DNA from: Bathynomus jamesi | Taxonomy: Eukaryota > Arthropoda > Malacostraca > Isopoda > Cirolanidae | Assembly: GCA_023014485.1 (NCBI GenBank) | Contig: JAJOZX010000926.1 | Span: 425,001 to 489,000 of the forward strand | Length of the DNA: 64,000 nucleotides | Direction of reading: 5' to 3' | Shown here: in pieces, positions 1 to 9,320 of the stretch | Position numbering within the stretch: position 1 is the first letter of the stretch | How the letters are laid out: each line of letters starts with the position of its first letter | Made by a program: the position numbers and the translations under genes | The notes under the pieces: model-generated | Seen by the model: only the letters and a program-made list of their open reading frames with translations | Database searches by the model: none | Told to the model about the DNA's origin: nothing

Positions 1-130
1 TAATCATAATCATAAATTATTCGAGCCCACTAATCATAATCAACATTTTTGCAAATCCACTAATCATAATCAAATCAAAATCAAAAAAATTCGCACCCCA
101 CTAATCATAATCAAATCATAATCAGCCCCA
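1..130. repeat. Degenerate short tandem repeat
   Basis: The motif CACTAATCATAATCA recurs about four times, separated by imperfect A-rich and C-rich spacers. The array runs off the left edge of the window. No coding or RNA signal is seen. It may be the end of a larger satellite or a subterminal repeat of an unseen element. Confidence 0.5.
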
Positions 131-1165
131 TGTCTGCTCCTTCGCAACAAGACTGATTGAAGGGCTACTCATCCAGAGGACCCTCCAGCAGCCAATTAAC
201 AGCCCCTGATTACTGTCACAAACTACGAACTCCTCCGACAGTGTGTGTGTGTTGCGTGTGAACGAGTACGTTATTGAGCGTGTGTGGAGGATGTGTCAAG
301 TACTTCAGAGAAAGAGGGTAATATTCGTAGTTCATAAATTACACGCGCCTCTAACTACGACGCAAAAAGTGCGCAAATTAAATCAGAAACATATTTGCAA
401 ATTATAATACTTCGCATTATAATATCCATGCGAAATATTATACGGTAATAGGTATTACCATATTTTATATATTACGGTATTTTATATATTTAACATATAC
501 TTAACATTAAAAATGTTAAGATTTTCCAAGAAACATAATAACAATTTAACGCCATGCGTCTTATTAGCTTTCTTAAAGTTATGGTTTTGACTCTCTACGA
601 GTTAGTGGTGCGACGTGGATTGTTTTTTAAAACGTTTTTTCGGACGTCAAAAATAAAAAATCCACAGCTGTTAAAGGATGGTTAATTAATTTACTTATTT
701 ATTTTTAATGTCGCTCGAAAGTAATTTTTTTTCTGAAAAATATCAGCTTGAAAGTGATGAAACAACGCAAAAACCTTCGTATTAACTCGTATTAAGGATT
801 CATATTAACTCTTACTGTTGACTATTAACAATAATTGATTAGGATTCATTTTTAATATACAGACCGTAGCCAAATTATTAGAATCACTAATAAAAAATTA
901 CTCTCTCAATTTTTAGGGAAATTCATTCTTTAAGAAATGAAGTAATAAAAATGAGACTAAAGTGTCATGCGCGAACTTCAATCTAATAATCATATTCCAA
1001 TTTCAGTACTTCCTTCGCTCGTCATTTGGTTTCAATTTTGCCTTTCTTTCGAATACAATCGAGTCATTGGTGGCAGAGGTTCTCATCTCATGATGGAAGA
1101 CTTTCAATCAGGCTCTAAATCAGTTCCATTTTAATAAATTGTTTTTACTTCCTCATTTATTTTCC

Positions 1166-1202
<37 letters not shown>

Positions 1203-1868
1203 CCTCATAAATTTTGTATGCAGTTTATATCTGGAGAGTTACCATCACTGAAGAAACAGAATCTGATTCTCAGTAAGATATACTGTAACTTTTTCACCAT
1301 ACTCTAGTTACGATAATAAACAAAACGATTCAAAATGGAGTACAATTATTAAATAAACGTTCTTAAAAGCTAACTTGTTTTATTTTTACCGTTTCATTTT
1401 TTAATAACGAATTTATTGCCATAAAGAATATTAAAAAAACCTAACTTTTCACTGATGATTCTAGTAACTTGTCTGAGTCTGACATTATCAAGATCTTTAA
1501 AGTTTATACAGTATATCGAGTGCGAGTTAATTAAATATCTAATAAAACACTAATTTCAAAAGAATTAAATAATACAAAAAAACCGCTCTCTGATCATATG
1601 TTAATACCATATTAACTCGAGCTGATGAGGACTAAGAGTAATTTATTAGTTCAATTTATAACATTAATAATTACTGTACATATCAACAAGTATTTTATTA
1701 TAGTCTATCACGGTATGATTGGGATTCTGAATATCGCGCGCTTTCTAGTCCTGATTGCTCCTAGCTATTACAAATGTAGAAGAGGGTTTAAAATATTAAA
1801 TATCCTCTTGGGTAGAGGTCAGCGATATCGGGACCGCCGACGGATTTTATACATAATGATTTTGGATC
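131..1868. other. AT-rich DNA without a recognised gene
   Basis: No protein family, RNA or transposon end was recognised here. A (TTA)n microsatellite lies at about 1171-1200. Short ORFs are low-complexity and AT-driven. Confidence 0.5.
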
Positions 1869-2103
1869 TATTGAAGGTTGACAAAAGTAAATAGACACCT
1901 TTGATTTTTCTATAGTTTTTTATTTTATAATAGAAGTCAATAAACACTAATAAATTTATTGAATCAATATATTTAAAATCTTGTTGTTTTCCTCTTTGGA
2001 ATATGTGAAGCTGACGCACGTTCCAGCATTCCACTGATGAACTTGTCATTTGTTCTTGAGGAAAATCATCGTGGCGTCTATTTACTTTTGTCAACCCTCC
2101 GTA
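1869..2103. mobile_element. Tc1/mariner-type MITE, copy 1
   Basis: A non-autonomous element of about 231 bp lies between TA dinucleotides at 1869-1870 and 2102-2103. Its terminal inverted repeats share the block GTTGACAAAAGTAAATAGAC. A second copy of nearly equal length and internal sequence lies at 56430-56663, again between TAs. TA duplications and short inverted ends are typical of Tc1/mariner-mobilised MITEs. No transposase is inside. The family is defined here only by these two copies. Confidence 0.8.
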
Positions 2104-2610
2104 CTTTATAGACAAACTGACATTCTGAAGTAATCAAAATAAAAATAAAAAAATCCTATTTCATTTTAACATCTGAATTCAGTTTCCATTCGGGAGATTG
2201 AAAATGGTGATTTTAAAATGATTTCGATAAAATAATGTCGGACACATTATGAAAATACTTCAAAAAAAAAATGTAGTTGGGTGAGCAGCAGACCTTGGTA
2301 GAGCCACGGAAACATCTTTGCGGACGACAGAAAAAATTAATTGGTAACCTCTGCTGTAGGGCGTAGGAACCAACATTAATTAATATAAAAAAAATTAAGT
2401 TTTGCGCGTATGCTGAATATTTTTCTTTGTTTTTATAACATACAGCAAGTATTTTTTAAGCTATATACTTATATATGAGAATGAAAAGGTTTGTTGGCAG
2501 ACTATAGTGCATATGACAAATATTATTAATACAATGACAGTTCACATACTAAGGATAGAAATATATACAGTTGATTAGAAATAATACAGTAATGTCAAAG
2601 TTAAGTGGAG
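2104..2610. other. AT-rich DNA without a recognised gene
   Basis: No gene, repeat family or RNA was recognised. Confidence 0.45.
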
Positions 2611-2880
2611 CTATAGACAGACGTTTTCGTACCAAGAAGTCCATAGCTTAGAGGATAAACGGCAGGACTCATGGATAGCTTGGATAATCGGGTTGGTTGA
2701 TTTTTTAATTCTTTGCATTAGACTGTATTGAGCGCGTCTCGTTACCTCCGGGAAGATCGGGACATTGCGGGAAGCAAACATTTGCGAAGCTGAGCATCTC
2801 GGGGGTAATTTATGTACGAGTCTAAAAGACCCGTTGTACGGCAAATTTAGGGTTCTGCCAGAACCTTTTTTATAATTCAC
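2611..2880 (-). pseudogene. LINE C-terminal domain fragment
   Basis: The 89-residue frame contains an ordered pattern (LPPRCSASQMFASRNVP, then about 20 residues, then NPIIQAI) that resembles the region after the reverse transcriptase in jockey/CR1/RTE-type LINE proteins. Family knowledge: that region often reads as a P-CSAS-MF-NVP-F motif followed by a hydrophobic R-rich helix. Reverse transcriptase and endonuclease are absent, so this is a 5'-truncated scrap. It differs clearly from the C-termini of the LINE copies at 3.9, 22, 25 and 37-39 kb, so it represents another LINE family. The assignment rests on recall of a pattern, not on a search. Confidence 0.45.
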
Positions 2881-3299
2881 CCAGAGTTGCTCTCCGTATT
2901 TATTAGCCTACCGCAGAAAGTACGAAAGCGAGTGTCTTTAGCTTCATTTGTACAGAACCGAAAGTTCCTTATAGTCATATCGCTTTAGCGCAAAGGCTTC
3001 GAGATTGTTTTCTTATACAGTATCCGAGTGATCACTCAAGGAGCCGGTGATAGTTTGACCCAAATGCACATATTTATTTTAAATAGAAAAGAAGCTGAAA
3101 ATAGCTATTAATAATATGCTGGACACCCACATTTAATTAAAGGAAGATATATTTTATATATTTAAATTATTCATACAGAACATTCTTTCGTTTTTACAAT
3201 ATAAAACAAATAACTTATTTTGACTATATTTATTTTCTACGTGGACTAAACGAAATTTGTATTGCACAAAGCATAAATAAATGTTTTGCAACATTCTTT
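2881..3299. other. No recognised feature
   Basis: AT-rich sequence without a long ORF or a recognisable transposon end. Confidence 0.4.
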
Positions 3300-3838
3300 C
3301 CAGTCCTTTCCTACTTCTCACCTCTTAAGAACTCCTACTGTTCTTTAACCAGAACCAGCCAACGCCTCCGCATTTATTGACAAAAGTTAACATCACCACC
3401 CCGAACCTCGTTTCAACCAACTCCTATTATGGGCTTCGTTAAATAACTTCTACTATATCCAAGCTATCTAAGCAACTCCCTTTACAATTACATTAAAAGG
3501 AGGGAACAAAAAAGGAACAAGGAGAGAATGAATAGCTTCCCATAAAGGGAAACTCATTCGAAGATTTGACTCCCAAGAATACCCATCAATGAAATAAAAG
3601 CAAAAAGAAAAATTAAAAGCTTTCATTCGAGAATTCACAGTGTTCTGAAACCAGAGACCCGGCCAGCGATTCCTACTGCATTTACCACAAAAAGGGAGAT
3701 TACTGCTTCCATCTCTAAAAATAAATACTGAATACCAAGCAAAGTAGTTTTTCTATAAGGTTAGCTATTCGGAGGTTTTGACCCCCGATAATTAATAACA
3801 TTAATAACCAATATACTGTAGAATTCACAGTGCTCCGA
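3300..3838. repeat. Diverged dispersed repeat upstream of LINE copy A
   Basis: Short blocks recur within this stretch and again at about 23540-23860, for example a phrase around CCGGCCAGCGA followed by TCCTA, and phrases around TTTTGACTC. The match at 23 kb is in the same + orientation although the neighbouring LINE there is on the - strand, so the repeat is not simply LINE 5' sequence. Its family is unknown. Confidence 0.4.
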
Positions 3839-3869
3839 ATCTCTCTCTTCTCTCTCTCTCTCTCTCTCT
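3839..3869. repeat. (CT)n microsatellite at the LINE 5' junction
   Basis: A near-pure CT tract directly abuts the 5' truncation point of LINE copy A. A matching CT tract follows the LINE 3' end at 6020-6038. Confidence 0.9.
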
Positions 3870-6038
3870 GATTAGGTTCCGTGTGTGCGTCCCTCGGGTG
3901 AAGCGTAGTAACTCGAGAGGCAGTAAGCTCGATCTCCGGCTTGCGGACTTTGTTAGCCTCCGGGATAGCGTAGGTGAGATGGGGTTAGAGGTCGGCGGCG
4001 ATGTTGAGGGAGTGTGGAGTGCATTCCGGGACGAGTTTATGGTGCTGCAGTCTGCTGCCATACCCTCAAAACCGGTCACCCCTGCTTCAACGCAGCCTAA
4101 ATGGTTCAATCACGACATCGTTTCGGCTATCCGAAATAGGAAAGTAGCGTATAGGAGGGCGAAGGCCAATCGTTCCCATGAGAACACTGAAGCGTATGTC
4201 CGCCTGTGTAGGGAAGTGAAGGCGAAGGTTAGGCTAGCGAAACGTAACGAAGAACTACGGGTGGCAAGCCTCTGCAAGGGGAACCCTAAGGAGTTCTTCA
4301 GTTATGTTAATAGTAGAAAGCGTCGGAACTCCGACGCGGACATCGCTAATGTGCTTAATGAGTACTTTGCGGGAGTGTTCACCAGGGAGGACACCCGCGT
4401 CATCCCCGAGCCAGGCATCAGGCACGAAGGTGCTAGCCTGGATAGTGTTCGATGTACCGCGACAGTCGTTGCCGAGAGAATAGAAAAACTGAGCGCGTTT
4501 AAGGCTCCTAGGCCAGACCAGTTTCTCCCCAGAGTGTTGCGAGAGGTGCGCGACCAGATGGCTCCCCACCTGGCTACAGTCAACAAATTGTTGGAGACGG
4601 GCCAGGTGCCTGGTGACTGGAGGGAAGCCAACGTGACCCCTATCTTTAAGAAAGGGGATCACGAAAGTCTAGGGAACTATCGTCCCATTAGTCTCACTTC
4701 AGTTGTAAGTAAATTATTAGAGGGGATAATAGCGGATAGGATCGTTGACCATTTGGATTCCTACAAGCTGCTTGGGGACTCCCAACATGGGTTTAGACGG
4801 CATAGGTCGTGTCTCACCAACTTGCTCGAGTTTTTCCACGTCATGCTGAGTGAGTATGATATACTTTATCTCGACTTTCAGAAAGCCTTTGATAAGGTAC
4901 CTCACCGCCGGCTAATGGCGAAAGTGCGCGCGCTGGGTATCGGTGGGGAAATAGGTAGGTGGATTGAAAACTGGCTGAAGAATAGGCGGCAGAGGGTTGT
5001 AATTAAAGGGGTTAGTTCGGGATGGGCCTCGGTCACTAGTGGGGTTCCTCATGGTTCCGTTTTGGGGCCACTGTTGTTTATCATTTACATAAATGATATT
5101 GACGGTGGCATCGTCAGTCGGATCGCCAAATTTGCTGATGACACCAAGCTTGGGGCCAATGTTGGGACGCCCGAAGCGATCGAGGAACTGCGTGCGGACC
5201 TAGGCAGGATAGGAGTGGTCCGAAAAACGGCAAATGCCGTTTAACTTGGATAAATGCAAGGTGATGCACATTCGCTACGCCAATCCCAAGTCGGATTACT
5301 CGATGTTGTGGAGTAATATCGAGGCGACTGATTTGGAAAAGGACTTGGGTGTGCTAATTAGCAGCGACCTTAAGTTTACCAAACAGTGCGTAGAGGTGGA
5401 AAAGAAAGCCCAGAAGCTGTTGGGTTATATCAGGAGGCAATTTCAGTTTCGGAACAAGGAGATTGTGCTCTCTCTGTGCAATTCCCTTGTTCGGCCGGAC
5501 CTGGAGTATGCTGTGCAGTTCTGGTCGCCCACCCTCAGGAAAGATATTGAGAGGCTGGAGCGAGTGCAGGCGAGGGCCACAAAGTTAATCCCTTCCGTTA
5601 GGCATATGGGCTACAATCGACGCTTACGCGCCCTGAATTTGTTTTCGCTGGAAACTCCGGAGGCTGCGCGGTCAACTCATCGAGGTTTTCAAGCTCTTAC
5701 GCGGGTTCAACGATGTCGATTTTAAAAGCATGTTTAGTTTAAATGATAACCCAACTCGCAACAATGGTTGGAAGTTTGATTTGAAATGGTTTAGCACTAC
5801 TGTGTGTGGGAATTACTTTACGTATAAGATCTGTGACTCGTGGAACAGGTTACCTTCAGAAGTTGTGAACAGTTCCTCTGTGGATCAGTTCAAGAAAAGG
5901 TTAGACCAAATCTAGCACACTATTTGAGTGTGTACAAAATTTTCCGTGGCACCCGTTGCCATTGGTACCTCCTCGGTATGGGCCGCAAGGCCTTTTGAGG
6001 TACTTCTTTTCCTTGTAACTCTCTCTCTCTCTCTCTCT
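3870..6038 (+). mobile_element. CR1/L2-like LINE, copy A, 5'-truncated
   Basis: A non-LTR retrotransposon without its endonuclease domain. It holds the linker, the reverse transcriptase, the C-terminal domain, a short 3' UTR and a (CT)n tail. The 3' UTR block with GGTACC and GGGCCGCAAGG recurs in the copies at 22.4, 25.5 and 39.9 kb. CT tracts lie on both sides. LINE copies prime reverse transcription at the target, so a shared flanking motif points to target choice, or to a microsatellite that seeds priming. The copy is dead because of frameshifts at about 5216 and 5640-5725 and a small in-frame loss near 4860. Confidence 0.85.
3883..5915 (+). pseudogene. LINE reverse transcriptase, frameshifted
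   Basis: Reverse transcriptase copies the element RNA at the target site. The first frame (3883-5244) carries a linker, the fingers motif NYRPISLTSV, the palm motif [26 protein letters not shown] and the catalytic FADDTKLG box. The protein continues in a second frame (5234-5725: MPFNLDKCKVMHI, then the NSLVRPDLEYA region) and a third (5730-5915: WNRLPSEVVNSS, then the stop). Compared with the copy at 37 kb, six residues are missing just before LYLDFQKAF. The upstream endonuclease is absent. The frame has no start codon of its own and is a truncated reading of ORF2. Several frame changes make it non-functional. Confidence 0.85.
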
Positions 6039-6187
6039 TCAACAAACTGTACTGTCTTCGTACGTTTATCCGTACTTATTTTTCTTAAGTTTCACATTTT
6101 AAACTATATTTAATTTAAATATGCAATCTTAGGGACTTATTTCAAATAGAAAATAATTGTATGATGTATTTTTAATATATATATATA

Positions 6188-7094
6188 CAGGGCGTCCCAA
6201 AAAAATGCATACACACTTTAAATACTTATAAAGGCAGTGTTTATTAAAATACATTTCATTTTCAAAATGTAATAGAATCTAGACATTATTTAATTGTTTT
6301 GTCAACGCCTGTTTTCAAACTGACGTCCGTTCTGGTCCAGGCACTGCTGATAACGCGAAGCAATGGAATCGCAAACATCACGAAACATTTCGTTTGGTAT
6401 TTGTGTGCATTCTCGTTCAATGGCTGCTCTCAATTCAGCGACTGTTGCAGGTTTTATAGCGTAGACTTTGTCTTTTAAGTATCCCCATAAAAAAAAGTCT
6501 AGTGGTGTGAGGTCTGGTGAACGCGGAGGGTATTCTACGAAACCCCTTCGTCCAATCCACATCCACATCGTGCCAAGTACCACTCGCAATACTCCACTCT
6601 TCGGTCCGGATCATCATCATCTTCATTAATAGCATGGACTAATCTTGGAATGTAACTTTTCCATTGACAGCGCTTCAAAATGCGTTGGACAGACGATTCT
6701 GAAATTCCTACCTCACGACTCGCTTGCCGCACAGATTTTCTTGGACTTTGGTGATACGTTTCCAGTACTCTTTCTTGCTTTGTGGGGATTGTCGATGTCC
6801 GTGGTCTTCCGGAACGCTTCTTGTGGACATTCTGAACAGTTCCATCGGCTTCAAACTTATCTCTAATTCGAGTGATGGTAAGTCGCGTTGGTGGATCTGT
6901 TTGAAACTCCCTCCTAAACTGTCTTTGCACTTCAACTGCGTTTTCACACTTCCAGTAGCATTTTAGAATGAATTTCCTTTGTTCAAAGCTTAGTCTGACT
7001 GCCATTATTAATTCTAATGGGTTTAACTTGGAAAGAAAGAAACATCAATTGAGCTATCAGTTGTTAAAGTGTGTATACATTTTTTTGGGACGCC

Positions 7095-7097
<3 letters not shown>
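6188..7097 (-). mobile_element. Mariner-type element M1, internally deleted
   Basis: Inverted ends beginning CAGGGCGTCCCAAAAAAATG lie directly inside (TA)n on both sides, as expected for TA-targeting elements. The transposase keeps its DNA-binding half and its C-terminal end but lacks the central catalytic part. The copies at 15242-16147 and 40104-41004 have the same ends and the same deletion junction. Confidence 0.9.
6302..7005 (-). pseudogene. Mariner transposase with catalytic-core deletion
   Basis: Reading on the - strand from 7005, residues 1-140 form paired helix-turn-helix DNA-binding domains ([19 protein letters not shown] at the start, GRPRTS linker, then a second helix set ending [12 protein letters not shown]). 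The sequence then jumps, after a frame change near 6589, to the region just before the last catalytic aspartate ([18 protein letters not shown]) and runs to a normal C-terminus. The stretch that should carry the first two catalytic aspartates, roughly 100 residues, is missing. The protein cannot cut DNA, although the N-terminal part could still bind the element ends. A CATCAT expansion near 6610 adds aspartates compared with copy M2. Confidence 0.85.

Positions 7098-7168
<71 letters not shown>
7098..7168. repeat. (TA)n microsatellite
   Basis: A pure TA tract of about 70 bp separates M1 from the right arm of the surrounding inverted repeat. It supplies the TA target used by M1. Confidence 0.95.
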
Positions 7169-7174
<6 letters not shown>

Positions 7175-7334
7175 TACATCATAAAATTATTTTCTATTTG
7201 AAATAAGTCCCTAAAATTGCATATTTAAATTAAATATAGTTTAAAATGTGAAACTTAAGAAAAATAAGCACGGATAAATGTACAAATTCAGTACAGTTTG
7301 TTGAAGGTTACGAAAAAAAAAATATATATATATA

Positions 7335-8604
7335 TAGGGGTTAGACAAAATAATATGAACACCCGCCGATTTCACCGGTTATCTTTACGGACTGCTCAGA
7401 CACAAAGTAAACGGTCAAATGACTGGCAAACCTACTTAAATGCGTAACAGAGAGTGTATACGTCATGTTGTAACCCTCACGTTGTTTTTACAGATCTGAG
7501 TGAATTATGAATTAGCAGTTATGAAAGACCTGTCAGACTTCCAAAGAGGGCAAATTGTCGGAGCGCGGATGGCTGGTGCATCGGTGACGAAAACCGCTCA
7601 GATGTTCAATGTATCCAGAGGAACTGTCTCTATGGTCATGTCTGCATACCAAAACCATGGAAAGACAAGCACCGACAAATGCAATAGTGGACGCAAGAAG
7701 AAGCTGTGTGATCGAGACCGCCGGGTGCTAAAGCGCATTGTGACAAAGAACCATAAGACCACAGCTCCAAAAGTGACTGCAGAGCTTAACCAGCATCTTG
7801 CAAGCCCGGTATCGACCAGAACTGTACGTCGCGAGCTCCATGGAGCTGGATACCATGAGAGGGCTGCAATTGCCAAACCCTTCCTTTCGCACATCAACAT
7901 TGAGCGGCGCAGAAAATGGTGTAATGACCATAAGAATTGGTCAATGGACCGGTGGAAGAATGTAGTCTACTCCGACGAATCCTCCTTTACGCTATTTCCA
8001 TGTTCCGGTCGAGTTTACGTCTGGAGACAGCCTAAAGATGCTTATGACCCCGACTGCCTGACCCCAACCGTTAAGCATGGAGGCGGATCTGTGATGGTTT
8101 GGGCAGCAATATCGTGGAATACTCTTGGCCCAGCTGTAGTACTGCATGGTAGGGTTAACGCCCAGGTCTATCTGTCAATATTGGCTGACCAGGTCCATCC
8201 CATGGTCCAAACGCTGTTTCCCAATGGCGGCGCCGTCTTCCAGGATGATAATGCACCAATCCACACCGCTGGGGTCGTTAAAAACTGGTTTGAAGAGCAT
8301 GTTAGTGAAATAGAACGCTTGGATTGGCCTCCACAATCCCCGGATCTTAACATTATCGAGCATCTGTGGTGTCAGTTGGAGCAGCAGGTCAGAAGCCGAT
8401 TCCCACCGCCGGCGTCTTTGGAGGAACTGGAGCAGGGTTTGCTCGAAGAATGGCTCAGGATTCCTCTAGCCACTGTCCAAAAGCTGTATGAATCAATTCC
8501 CCGACGCATTGCAGCTGTTATTGCCGCTAAAGGAGGACCAACTCCATATTAAGAATAAAAACCGCCATTTATCAAGGTGTTCATATTATTTTGTCCAACC
8601 CCTG
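7335..8604 (+). mobile_element. Tc1-like transposon with DD36E transposase, apparently complete
   Basis: Inverted ends (GGGGTTAGACAAAATAATATG on the left, the complement of GGGGTTGGACAAAATAATATG on the right) lie inside TA-rich DNA. They enclose one uninterrupted transposase. The length, about 1.27 kb, is normal for an autonomous Tc1/mariner element. The two ends differ by one or two bases, so mobilisation is plausible but not certain. Confidence 0.9.
7521..8552 (+). CDS. Tc1/mariner transposase, DD36E type, intact
   Basis: A 343-residue transposase that would cut out and reinsert its own element. The start is placed at the ATG at 7521 (MKDLSDFQRG), because the frame upstream opens only with a GTG. 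Residues about 1-110 form the two helix-turn-helix DNA-binding domains, with a basic linker containing GRKKK. The DDE core has the first D in VVYSDESSF, the second in FQDDNAPIHTA and the E in PDLNIIEHLW. Counting from the second D to the E gives 36 intervening residues instead of the 34 of classic Tc1. Family knowledge: a DD36E lineage called Incomer has been described in animals. The C-terminus (AVIAAKGGPTPY) is typical. There is no frameshift or stop. Expression and activity cannot be judged from sequence. Confidence 0.92.
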   Translation: MKDLSDFQRGQIVGARMAGASVTKTAQMFNVSRGTVSMVMSAYQNHGKTSTDKCNSGRKKKLCDRDRRVLKRIVTKNHKTTAPKVTAELNQHLASPVSTRTVRRELHGAGYHERAAIAKPFLSHINIERRRKWCNDHKNWSMDRWKNVVYSDESSFTLFPCSGRVYVWRQPKDAYDPDCLTPTVKHGGGSVMVWAAISWNTLGPAVVLHGRVNAQVYLSILADQVHPMVQTLFPNGGAVFQDDNAPIHTAGVVKNWFEEHVSEIERLDWPPQSPDLNIIEHLWCQLEQQVRSRFPPPASLEELEQGLLEEWLRIPLATVQKLYESIPRRIAAVIAAKGGPTPY

Positions 8605-8616
8605 TATATATATATA

Positions 8617-8673
<57 letters not shown>

Positions 8674-8734
8674 CTTACAAAGGTTTCGCGCGATGATTTC
8701 TCATTTCGCGAAGGTCAAGCTTGTCGCTCCTCCT

Positions 8735-8778
<44 letters not shown>

Positions 8779-8789
8779 TATATATATAT
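8605..8789. repeat. (TA)n tracts around a short unique insert
   Basis: Two long TA tracts (about 8605-8668 and 8739-8789) frame a 70-bp unique stretch. The stretch includes GCGAAGGTCAAGCTTGT, a phrase that resembles the tail of the tRNA-derived SINE described at 27 and 30 kb. It may be a SINE-tail fragment. Confidence 0.7.
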
Positions 8790-9320
8790 GAGGAGTGATA
8801 AAAAAGTATCGATAATTTTATTGGTACGGACAAATGAATGCAAATAAGAAATAACCGTTTATATATGTGAGTCTTCCTGCCCTCTGGCGTCTGCAGTCTC
8901 AAGCAAAATCTGCTAATGAGTCAGTAGTTGGTTGGAGCGCTTAAAGGGAGTGTGTGTTTTTGCAGTACGTCGAAATCTCGGAAATGGAGCAACGCGCGTT
9001 CGGAGAAACGGAAATGGAAACATTTGCTCGTACCAGAAATCGAATCTGTTGGACATTTTCATCCGTAATGAGAAGTGGAAGGGCGGCCACTGCGTTCCTT
9101 GTCTTCAAACGATGTTTCTCCATTTTTAAACTTTTTGTGCTATTTGTAAACGTTAGCTACACTGAGAGCATCATTTCCAAAAGCTGTTTTAATAATTTCG
9201 TTCGTCTCCGATGCAGATTTTCCAAGTTTGGCACGCGCGTTGCTCCATTTCCGAGATTTCGACGTTCTACAAAAAACACACCCTTCCTTTAAGCGCTCCA
9301 ACCAACTACTGACTCATGGA

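Larger units (their letters stand above)
6041..7316. repeat. Inverted repeat around mariner copy M1
   Basis: The left arm (about 6041-6178) is the reverse complement of the right arm (about 7168-7310). Both contain the block CTTCAACAAACTGTAC and its complement. The centre was (TA)n and now holds the mariner M1. The right arm appears to run a few bases into a (CT)n-less version of the LINE 3' end, which suggests the inverted duplication included the end of LINE copy A. Confidence 0.75.

Noticed and set aside
6645..6966. Sense-strand ORFs over the mariner transposases (also 15695-16016, 12099-12461, 21099-21686)
   Set aside because: They are antisense shadows of the transposase frames and have no independent motifs.
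8680..8739. A complete SINE between the TA tracts
   Set aside because: Only the phrase GAAGGTCAAGCTTGT matches the SINE tail. The rest is unique, so only a possible fragment is noted.
7098..8791. ORFs made of alternating I and Y residues (also at 14.3, 25, 33.7, 35.7, 46.8 kb)
   Set aside because: They are translations of (TA)n microsatellites and carry no real protein signal.
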